Origin: Pelargonium cotyledonis
Lineage: Eukaryota; Streptophyta; Magnoliopsida; Geraniales; Geraniaceae
Length of the DNA: 29,758 nucleotides
Direction: 5' to 3'
Assembly: GCA_036897625.1 (NCBI GenBank)
Contig: JAYMTA010000402.1
Span: 1 to 29,758 of the forward strand
Both the position numbers and the translations under genes were made by a program. This document shows positions 1-10,400 of this stretch, piece after piece. Numbering within the stretch: position 1 is the first letter of the stretch; the number at the start of each line of letters is the position of its first letter. The notes under the pieces are model-generated. The model was given only the letters and a program-made list of their open reading frames with translations, did no database searches and was not told the DNA's origin.

Positions 1-44
<44 letters not shown>

Positions 45-63
45 GAGAGAGAGAGAGAGAGAG
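1..63. repeat. (GA)n microsatellite
   Basis: An almost pure GA dinucleotide tract runs from the left edge to about base 63, with one interruption near 41. It lies in the pyruvate kinase first intron. Confidence 0.95.
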
Positions 64-1271
64 TCATCAGAACAGCTACTGGATCTTTTGAACTTACTTA
101 AACAAACAGAGCAAAAACAAATTAACATTTAGTAAAGATCAAAGAACCCTTCAACAATGGGCTCACTAAACTAAGATTACAGTTACAGTTCATTTCATAT
201 TTAAATTAAATACCGCAATTAACACTCGTCATTTACCAATTAAAACTAAGACAGTCTTCATTACGAACCAAGCAAGGAAACTATGAAGGCAGAAAAAGGA
301 GACATTAAAGATTATGACGCATTCATAAACTGAAAAATAAAGGACTCACTATCACATTGTCATACTATGGTCAAAAGAAGTTATAAACACCAGTACATAA
401 CATAATCACCACCAATTAATTACTGTACCCGTCTAAACATAGTAATGAGTTGACTAATCAGTTTGATTTTCACAATCTCATGCTTGATTTTACTTTCTAA
501 GTTTCCTTGCGTAATTAAAATAAATTGCATTCTCAAAGTGGAACAAATTAATACATATTTACAGATTTAACAGGGAAAAAAAAACTCATCCATGTTTGAT
601 GGAGCAAGTAATTTAGCTTATGGCATCTGATTAAAGAGGTAAAAACAACTTGCACCCATTGTATATGAAAAAGGTCTGCATCATAATAAAGACAGAGGAT
701 ACAGCACTTCAGAGAAGCTTTACAGAGATTGAGACCAATAAATATAAAAATAAAAAAATAAAAACAGACTTGAAAAGGTCAACAATCAACTATTCTGTTT
801 CCATATGGTTTCAATGTCAGAAAATGAATCCCTCAATGAATCAAACCTCCATAGATATGGAGCATAAACAAATTCTTAGTTCAAACACACAAACAGATTC
901 AATTAGATCATATATGCATTAAAATCAGAAAAAAGAAGATCAATAATAGAAATAACCTAAATAGATTATACAAGAAGAAACAATAGATAGGACAAAAACA
1001 CCGCATCCGTACCTGGAATTACACGAAAAGGTCACAACTCGAACATAAAACGCCAGAAAAGCCAACACACAACGAAAAGCAGAAGCGAAAACAAAAAACA
1101 AATCCCAAATCCCAGACAAAAATGAAAACAACGAACCGAACATATCTCCCAAAATCCCGGATCAGTGAACAAAATCGATAGGATCGGTCAGTAACCACTA
1201 AAAATCAAAACAAAAACCATATGAACAAATCCGATTGGCGATGGAAGAAGCGGAATTAGAAATACGCAAAC
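1..1271 (-). other. First intron of the pyruvate kinase gene (partial)
   Basis: This is AT-rich DNA downstream of the GT donor at 1271. No exon matching the next conserved block of pyruvate kinase is visible, and the small open frames here look random. The intron is therefore at least 1.27 kb, and its acceptor lies outside the window. Confidence 0.75.
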
Positions 1272-1523
1272 CTTGGTGTCGAGCATGACGGCGCAGAGAA
1301 TACCGGTGTTGCTCATGGCGGTCCTGAGATTGTCGAGAGTCTCCTGGTGGTACTCGTGAGATCCGTGGGAGAAGTTGAAGCGCGCGACGTTCATGCCGGC
1401 CTTAAGAAGCTTCTCGATCATGGCGACGGACCTGGAGGCCGGGCCGAGGGTGCAGACGATCTTGGTCTTCGGCTTCTTGTCCATCACCACCGCACCATCT
1501 GAGACTCCTCCGTTCATTTCCAT
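1272..1523 (-). CDS. Cytosolic pyruvate kinase, first coding exon only (partial)
   Basis: Pyruvate kinase converts phosphoenolpyruvate and ADP to pyruvate and ATP, the last step of glycolysis, in the cytosol. The exon codes 84 residues from an ATG at 1523. It carries the start of the family's barrel: KIVCTLGPASRS at about residues 21-32, NVARFNFSHG at 45-54 (the conserved Arg, Asn and Ser of the active-site/K+ site), and it ends at MLDTK, just before the family's GPEIR motif. There is no transit peptide, so the cytosolic isoform fits better than the plastid one. The exon ends in AAG followed by a GT donor at 1271-1270. No following exon appears between 1 and 1270, so the rest of the gene lies left of the window. 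A TATA-like stretch on the minus strand at about 1669-1676, roughly 150 bp upstream of the ATG, may be its core promoter. Confidence 0.95.
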
Positions 1524-1809
1524 GTTGGTTTGGTTGTTGTGTGGCTCTTCTCAACTCTCACGCTAACAATGACTTTTCAGAAAAAAGTTTGTGTATCTGA
1601 AACCCAGATCACACACCCAGACTTGGTTTTTGTTTTGGTCATATAAAATTATTACCACTATATTTTAATATATATAGAAGAAGAAGAAAATCACCATGGT
1701 TTTTTTTTCCTGTCTATAGCACGGGGTTTTTGTGTGAGCCCACAAACTCATAGTTAGTACATTTGAGTTATTTTAATATATTTAAGAGTAAGTCAAAGTT
1801 AAATTTATC

Positions 1810-2040
1810 ACCACCAAACGTTTGGGTCAACTGGTAAGTGGTTGTTCCAGCTTAATCTGAGGTATCGAGTTCGAGTCTCAGGAAATGCAGTTGCGTTAAA
1901 ATTTGGTAGGGAGAGCTTTACCGCCATTGTGGACCTACCCGGATCGAATGAGAATTAGTTTGAGTGTGGTGAAACGGTTTAAAGATGTCAACCGCAAGTG
2001 TGCGGGCCCGCTCAGGAACCTCATAGTTTAGACCAAAAAA
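1810..2040 (+). mobile_element. tRNA-derived SINE with target-site duplication
   Basis: The element is about 230 bp. It has a pol III A-box-like block (TGGTAAGTGG, 1832-1841) and a B-box-like block (GTTCGAGTCT) near 1868-1879, spaced as in tRNA genes, and it ends in a run of nine A residues. It is flanked by a 15-bp imperfect direct repeat, AAAGTTAAATTTATC at 1795-1809 and AAAGTTAAATTCATC at 2041-2055, differing at one position. Length, pol III boxes, A-tail and duplication together define a retroposed SINE. It sits about 290 bp upstream of the pyruvate kinase ATG. The family name was not recognised. Confidence 0.8.
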
Positions 2041-2055
2041 AAAGTTAAATTCATC

Positions 2056-3321
2056 TCTCTTTCAAGATTGTGTTCCGACTCACGTTGCATGTGTTGCCGA
2101 CTGCGTTAATACTCTTGGGTTATTGGGTTTGTTTATGCACTGAAAATGAATATAATTGGTGTGAGTCATAGTCCAATGGGGGTAATATGGTAAAATGGTG
2201 GTGTGGTGGCATTAATAAAATTAAATCAAATATGGTTTCTTGGCCAACAAGACTTGTTTTGGGTTGTTTTGTTGGGTGGCTTTTGACCAATAGAATATAG
2301 AATAGCATCTTCGTTTCAAAGCGTGGCCGGGCAACAAAGTTTGGTATAATTCTATGTTCCAAAGACAAATTTTGGCATACCATTTATTTTCTTCTTTTTC
2401 TATTTTTATTACATGGAAAAGGAAAAAATATATATAAAAGTTTATATTTTGCTTTTTCATTGTTTCTAGAAAGATTTGCATAATCATCAATTCAATGGGC
2501 TGACCTTGACCCATTGATTCTAGAAAATATTTGTTTGGTTCCAATTCAAGTGTGAGTTCTTCTAGAAAAACCAACAAACCTCAACCTATAGAATCCAGGT
2601 GCTGCAACTAAACATACGCACCAAGAACCTTCAATATAGATGCTCTGAAACAGAATTTTTGAAAACTGCCGGTCAGCTTCGGCTTTCGAACATGAGGAAG
2701 CTGCCCGGCAGTCTCGCAGTGTTCCAAATATTCTTCATGTCATGTGTTCCACAAATATGACGTTGACTTTTCCATCTTCCACATTTTACATTGCTACAAC
2801 TACTAATATCTCATATTGTTGCAATTTGCTATGTTTGTTTGCACTAGAATAATGATCCATGCATGCAGATTTTGGATGTAATTGTTAATTTGGTTCTTGC
2901 CTTGCCATGCTCTATAGATTCAAGGCATGCCATCCTGAATATTTTGATACAATAGAATAGTAGTAGTACCAAAATCTGACATTCTACTTCCTGGTAGTCT
3001 CATTCTTAATATCATTTCATTTATACTTGAAACAGAAATAAAGTATAAGCTTATCAATGATATATGACGGATAATTTCACAGAGCTCGATTTGTTATAAT
3101 CGCCTTGGAAGCCTCTACCTCCTCTTTCGCATAAGTATTCTACCTGTAACCAATAAACTTTTTCTCCTAAGCATGAATTCTCCAACAAGACGTTCCATTT
3201 GTTAACGCGACTCTCTAAGCTACCTGCCTAGTGCTTTTCTTTTGAGTTTCAAGGTTGGACAATCATTCCATTAAAAAATACAGCTCAAGGATCAGTTTAA
3301 GCACTCGGACATCCGGATCAT
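2056..3321. other. Spacer between the pyruvate kinase promoter and the 3' end of glucosidase II beta
   Basis: This is the spacer between two genes transcribed leftward. The right part should hold the 3' UTR and polyadenylation region of the glucosidase II beta gene, which reads into it from 3322. Apart from the hairpin at 2666-2711 I see no gene or recognisable element. The open frames at 2120-2577 have no recognisable product. Confidence 0.6.
2666..2711. other. GC-rich inverted repeat (hairpin), 15-bp arms
   Basis: The left arm CTGCCGGTCAGCTTC (2666-2680) and right arm GAAGCTGCCCGGCAG (2697-2711) pair at 14 of 15 positions around a 16-base loop. It stands out from the AT-rich spacer by its GC content. 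It does not match a terminator or microRNA precursor that I know. Confidence 0.6.
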
Positions 3322-4392
3322 TTAGAGTTCATCGTGGCCACCGTGTGGTTGCTCTTTGTTCATCAATTCTAGTTTGTCTTGTAATTCCTACCACATGTCG
3401 ACGTTATAATAAACACCCATTAGAATATGGAATTTACATTAGAGCAGGTTACCACCTAGTTTTACAAGAGCTGAAATGGGTACCTTAAGCTTTTCCTCCG
3501 AGCAAAGAGCTGGGGTTGCTAACAGCGCCAGATATCTGTCATCATGATGATTTAAGAGTTGCAGACAATCTCTCTTTTTGTGCAAGTGTGTGATTGTGGG
3601 ATCGTGAGAGAGAGGGAGAGAAATCCTTACTCGCAACGGCTTGGTTCATCTACATCAGTGACCTCATTTTTCAATCCACATCTTAGCTTTACCTGTGACA
3701 CCACACACATCAAAAAATGGAACTACATCAATCTGAACAGATCTCGATAACAAACTTATGGTCAACCATGATCACCCATTGCCTGACCAACTGAACCAGT
3801 TCTCTTGAAGAAAACACGATTACTGTTAACCGATGTGGGCCAGCAGATCATAATATTCATCATTATGGTAATGTAACAATTACTACCTTTAAACTCCTAT
3901 CAGGTCCATTCCAGCATTTATCACCGTGTGAAAATAGCATGACCTTGTTCACCTCCTCAAATTTGTCCCAATTCCTATTTACATATGGAGAAAAAAGGAT
4001 AGTATGTAAACACATAAAAAAGAAAGAGCATGTGTTAAGCAAAAATAAGAGATGCATACACCATGGTTGGCCATATAAGGTACATTCTGACTTTTTATAA
4101 TACAAAATTAAGGTAATGCACAGAGTATGTTCTTCAAGAATCAAGACAAATCCAACCACTAATTAATAGTTTATACTAGGAACTTGACCATCTCAGATAT
4201 GAGTACATGACTCCATGATAATGTTGATAGCCTTAAGTCATTTATGAATTATGAGATAATGAATACAGTAATATCTCAACTGAATGAGCAGCTAGGACAC
4301 AAGATAATCTCATACATGAATCGCCTAGGTTGAAAGACAATAATTTTTCAAAGCATAACATAATTTGATCTTCCTAGTTCTTGAATTTCCCC

Positions 4393-4432
<40 letters not shown>

Positions 4433-7400
4433 CCTAGAAATAAAAATGAAACAACCAGAATAAGATTCATAAGCACCTACCCCAAACGAGTAGTACTGTG
4501 ACCTTCCGTCTGTGTAGCTTGTTTATACGGGCAAACTTTATAAACATATCTGAAGCAAGAATGTAACCATCCAAAGGTAAGCAAATGATAAAGGTTTCGA
4601 GAGCTGTAACTTAAAATCCAATGTGCTGCATGTGCACGTGTATGCAGGAATATGATCATGTGCATATTTATTTGTTTTTATTTGTGTGAGGAGACAAACT
4701 AAAAGAAAAAATATTATTCTTAACTTGTTCTGCTTCCCCTCAAAACATCGATCATAGAATGAATAGAATTCCTTCTCTGGCCCTGTAAAAATAGTATATG
4801 AATTAGGTTTTAATAACTAACTGCCTAACATGAAAATTGGTGGAGTAGCCTTACACGAAGAAAGATAATCCACAGACTCACCAAAATCAAGTTTTAATTT
4901 CTGGGTCAAAGTTGATATTCTAGACTTTAATTTAGAAAGCTTGGAATTTGATTCCTCATATTCCTTGCGCACATGTTCAGCCTCTACAGAAGTAAAAATG
5001 AAGCAGACAACCTTGTTATGTGCATATATCTATATGGTAGAGTACTAGTAAACATAAAGCTTCCAAATCATACCTGATTTGTCCACTGGAATCTGAAACA
5101 GATTGACAGCCTTTAGAATGTTCCGAACAGTTTGTCCTATCTTTTCCAACCAGGTGGGATCACTAGTAGTTTCTAGATTTATGGATCAATAAAAAAGTTA
5201 CAATCTGCTTGATTCCAAAGTACTGACAAGAAATTCACAGGGAATAAGCAGTTACCAACCTGAAAAATCTGGATCGACGTGTGAGTCAGCTGTGTATGAG
5301 GAACTAGAGTCATGAGTCCCTGAATAATCTTCATCTATCTCATCTTCAACATCATCATTATCATCATCATATGATCCATAGCTTGAGCTCTCATCGTCAG
5401 TATCTGAAGCATAGTTATTATATTCCTCATGATGTACATCCTCTGGTATCACACCATCATCTACTGGATGCTGATTATCTTTTGCCACGTCACTTTCCCC
5501 ACTATGCTTGGCAGTATTTTCTCCTGTCCAACGAGAAGCAACAAGGCGACCTAACTCTTCACTTGACAATGCCTCGGGATCTTCAGATGCATCATTTTCC
5601 TATAATTACAAAGAATATCAAAAGTCTATTTGGAGTTGAAGTCAGAAACCAAAATGTGAAGTTTGAAGTATCACACAATTGAGGTTCCAATAACATTGCA
5701 AACTTTTCAGAGAACTCTTCAATTTTCAAAGAGGAAATAAATAGAAAAGGATTTGCTGCCTATGCCTAGACTTAAGCGAGGCTACCCAGAGAACTTGAAA
5801 GAAGCCTTAATATAGGCGAATGGGAAGTTATTGCTATCAGAATTCCATCTCTTAATTGATTCAGATGATGTAAATTTGAATTTGTGAAATGAGTATCAGG
5901 AATCTCAGCCAATATAAATTGGCTAAGACTCTCAGCCAAGAGACAAACAAAATGGATCCGGGCGGGCCGCGGATTGGGACGGGTATGGGTGTTAATCGTT
6001 GATGTGGGCATCACCTAATTGACCATGATTTATTTGCTTAGAGTCTTTTTTTCTTTGTGAAATATATCATATAATATATATACAATTACAACTTTTTCTA
6101 CATTTCAAGGTTTTAACTTTTAACAACCAACTTGTCGATATCACTACTTCTAGGATACACTTCAATGAAACCAGTACTGTATATTATTGCCATAAAAAAT
6201 TGCTGCCTGTCAGACCACCTACTCTTGAGAATACCCAGTTCAGAGCACAAGCACCTGACTCATCCTATTTTTGTTTTATATTATCAAACAAAGATGACCA
6301 TCCCCGAACCTCACAACGGTGGAAGCTTTCTGCATTGGGCTGCCCATATTATCAAACAAACATGATAGAAAAAAGAACATCACTCAGATGCAAATGCAAA
6401 TAGATAGAAAAAGAAAGGCCAAATTTTAAGTTAAAATCATATTTTGCTCTATGTGTATTTGAGTTAGTGACAAGAACCAAACAACTATTTCTACTGGACT
6501 GTGCGATGTAAAGTGTACACTATTATAGGGTTGAGACTTGAGAGACATGAATATCATCAATCTGTACCATCTTTACTGTAAGAGGCAGTTTTGGGAGTGT
6601 TCAAAACTGCACCAAAGCTAACTTTAAGTAACAAATCTAAGGACGCAAATCAAATAAAAAGACAATAATGAATAAACGAATAAACTACAGCCAAGTACGT
6701 TGTAAATTACATTACATACAGGAGTTTGGCATTGTGGGGTTTAATGGCTCACTGGAAACATCGAGCTAGTCTTATGTGATTTCACACTACAGCCATAAAA
6801 GACACTAATACTATATTATGTGCATGTACTTTCATGAATACTAGTTCAATTGCACAGATATAAGTATATAACTATGATTTTTGGTGGTATATTTGTAACA
6901 TATTCTTGCTCTTATGGCAGAAGACACTAGCAATGATGAAACTAGGAAGAAATAATCCAGATAAAATGAAAACTTGGTTTATGAGTTATGATCTCATACA
7001 ATCTGACTCAAAACCCAAAATAATATTTTTCTTCCCTTGTCCCTTTGTGTGTGAACACGCCTGCCAGCGGTATAGGCAAACAAATACTCAGAGTAACAAT
7101 AACATTGCTTTCTAAGAAGCAAATATAAAGTCAGAACATTGAGGTACCCCAATCAGTTATCACCAGTGTATTGACTGACTGACCCCATTACCTCTTTCCC
7201 ATCTTTCTCCCTAAGTGTTGAGTGATATTCACCCTAGTGCATCAACAAGCAAGGTTACCTTTTCTGGGTAATATAATTCTGCTAGAGTATAGAGTTGCAC
7301 GTGAGGGGGCATGTTAGAGTATGAAACTAATCTTAGACCTTCTACTATCAACTTAAACTTATAGTTGAATGGGTCTTCTACATGGTATCATAGCCTTGTA

Positions 7401-10400
7401 TACCTAGAAGTCACAAGTTTGAATCCTACCACCACCCTAACTAAATAAATGTTAATAAAAAACAAAAATAAATAAACAAATAAATAAACTGGTGCGTGGT
7501 CCATGTGCAAAGCAATATTGGGCTTGCATGTTAGGGCGACATGTTAGACTATGAAGTTGCGCATGAGGGGGCGTGTTAAGAGTGTAAATTTAATATTGGA
7601 CCTTCAACTATCTGTTTAACCTTTTAGTTGAATTGGTCTTCTACAAACTCAATATTTTAACTCTAATTTCCTTAAATAATTTTCTTCAAATAGATTTTGT
7701 CAGAAAGAACATGAATGCAAGAAATACAGATTCCCTATCAAAAGAACTGAGAAATAGAGAAAATTACCACTTTTTTTACTTCATCCAGAGGCCCCTTGTC
7801 CTTGCTTCCAGCATCAAGATTGGTTTTAGATTCAACTGCAGAGTCTTCTTTGCTTTCTTCTGGAAAAATAATGTTTTCCTTGTCCACTTCTGCATGCTAT
7901 ATTTACAAGTATGCCAACAAACAGGTCATTATCTAGCTGTCAAAGCACCACTGCAGTAGAGCTATTTGCTGATAAAGATTAAAAATATAAAATTTTGAAT
8001 TTAACCATTTGACGCAAAATCTGGAGATTATTCAGTTTCTATTTTCTAAGTCCTCATAATAAGCATCCTTCACATGCTATTAGTATTAGATCACTCTTGA
8101 CATGAGAGCTAGAGGGGAAAAAGATTTATTTGCAAAACCAGAGATTAGTGACTGATCAATATATAGCATGTCTTAAACATACATATGGTTATATGCACAT
8201 CGTACAAACATCATAGGCAGAATTATACAAATGAATGATCAGTTTGACAAAAAAATTGTTATTTATATAAGATTATAAATGCAGATATTAGAGGTAGTTT
8301 AGTTAAGATTCTGAGAAGCTTAAAAGTGTGCCTTTAGTGACTAATTTACAAAAGAATAACCAAAGGAGAGGACTCAAAGTCAAAGCAAATTCTACTAATT
8401 TCAGATTTGTTGTAATGCATGATGTATTTGGGCTTTAATAGAAGAGACCACATGTCTTCAAGACTTAGCAATTTAACTCCAGAGAGAGAAAGAGACCAGA
8501 TTTAAGATGTATTATATTTTAATGATACAAAAATGCAATGTTAAACATCACTGGCCGGAGTCATTTCATTTTATCTACAAAACAAATAAAAATGGAACCA
8601 CATATAAAACTATATAAAGATCTATCCCAATGCACCCAGAAATTATAATAAACAAGTAATAACAGTGATAATTAGCCATTTTGTAATCTCATTTTCCAAA
8701 GAGCATAGAACAAGGCGATAAAAAACTAAAATAACGAAACTAAAAGTGCAGGTATGTTTTAGAGAAAGTTGAATATGCAAACAGCACGGGGCTAACCTGA
8801 TGTGAAGGAGAATCTTCTATAATCCCAATTTCATCATCAAGTATACTTTCCACTGGTTTGTCTTCACTATCAGCTTTCTCCTCTGATTTACTTTTCTCTT
8901 GCTCGGCTTCCTCCTCTGGTTTACTTTTCTCTTGCTCAGCCTCCTCCTCTGATTTACTTTTCTCTTGCTCAGCTTCCTCGTGATTAACCTTCTCCTCGGC
9001 TTCTTTCTTTTCCTTCTCTTCTTTCTCTTTTTGCAAACGCTCTTTCTCTTCTGCCTTTTCAATTTGTTCTTTGCGCTCTACAAGATTGATCAAGAAAAAG
9101 AATAATTACGTATAGAAATCTCACATATGAATATCTATGATCTAAGTATGAGGTTTTGATGCAAGGCAAGTGCGTACGCCGTACAGACTACAGAGAAATA
9201 AGGGATGTAGGGACTCAAAGCAGAACACAAAATGTAGGAAAAGAGTGGGAGAGTGTGATGCGGTTACAGAGAGAATAGAGAAAAGAAATAAGAACTAAGA
9301 AAGATGGATAATCTATGGAGAGAGAATAAAACTCAGAGACAAGCCGCCAACAGTCCGTAATCATTTGATCATTTAATCAAAAGCTACCAATGAATAGAAT
9401 AAATAACCTAGAAAGACTCAATGTACACTACTTGGTTCACATCTCGATGGTGTCAGTGTCCGGCCAGTCCACCTTTAGGTAGCTTTCACTTTCTACAATT
9501 TCAGCTGTGATAAATAAAAAATACACCATCCGTCTCAAAATGAGTGTCATGTTTGTCTTGTATTTTTGTCCCAAAATGAGTCCTTTTTCCAATTTCAGGA
9601 AGTTAGTTGTGTATGAAAACCAATAGTATACTTATACTAAGTTAGTTAGTATTCCTTGAGTTCGTTACAACACATGTCTTTAAGGACACGAGAAAATTTA
9701 CAACACTAACTTATCCTTAAATTTTCTCACAATAGAAACCAATACACTCATTTTTGGGACAGAGGGAGTAACAAATAAAATATAATAAGCACACGCACAA
9801 ACATACTCTATTTGGTTAATATATTTTTCAAGTGATACATGAAACCTAATGGTTGGGCACAATGAAGAGATGATAACAGTTTTGATGATAAAAATAATTC
9901 AAAGGAAGTATTAATTAAGACGACAGGATATAGTTAAAGGAAAAGAAAATAAACCTTTAAGCTGCTGAACAAGCCCTGCCAATATTTTCTCCTCACTTTT
10001 CAACTTTGATAGTTCAGCCTCATCTTTAGCCAAAGCTACCTTTGCTTGTTCAATTTCGTGCCTTCGTATAGTAACACCCTCCTGATATGTGGCAATCTTT
10101 TTCTTCAACTTATCCCTAGCCGCTTTTCCAGCCTCCCAACACGTGTTCGGGCACTTCACTGTACCATCGTACTCATCACTTCCATCACAGCAATCTACTC
10201 ATCATGGTCAGATGACACAAAGAAAATAAAATAAGAATGAAAGAGCAATAATAGTGCAATATGGTAGAGCATCTTCATTTCAATCTACAACTGTGCATGT
10301 ATATTAATTACCAACAATATCACACTGGTTTTCTTATCATACACAAAACATCATTTAAGTGAACACTTCTATTCAAATTAAACATGACACTTATTTTCTA

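Larger units (their letters stand above)
5600..7767 (-). other. Intron 6 of glucosidase II beta (2.2 kb)
   Basis: This is the longest intron of the gene. It contains a short GC-rich patch at about 5955-5995, otherwise AT-rich DNA, and the two repeat copies at about 7281-7655. The open frames inside it show no recognisable product. Confidence 0.85.

Noticed and set aside
940-1152. 70-codon hydrophobic open frame on the minus strand
   Set aside because: It lies in the pyruvate kinase first intron, has no promoter or homology that I recognise, and its Phe/Tyr richness reflects AT-rich sequence.
2690-2715. GGAAGCTGCCCGGCAG looks like the start of miR167 (TGAAGCTGCC)
   Set aside because: The match stops after about nine bases, and the hairpin arm is too short and lacks the miR167 star sequence.
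3439-3482. Alternative C-terminus of glucosidase II beta read straight through the last donor ([11 protein letters not shown]...)
   Set aside because: The spliced form gives the conserved ELQDKL...HDEL ending, so the read-through is treated only as a possible retained-intron isoform.
6132-6403. Two overlapping open frames of 77 and 67 codons
   Set aside because: They lie inside intron 6 of the glucosidase II beta gene on the opposite strand, with no recognisable product.
8817-9062. 81-codon Lys/Arg-rich frame overlapping glucosidase II beta exon 5
   Set aside because: It is the shifted-frame shadow of the Glu/Lys-rich coiled coil.
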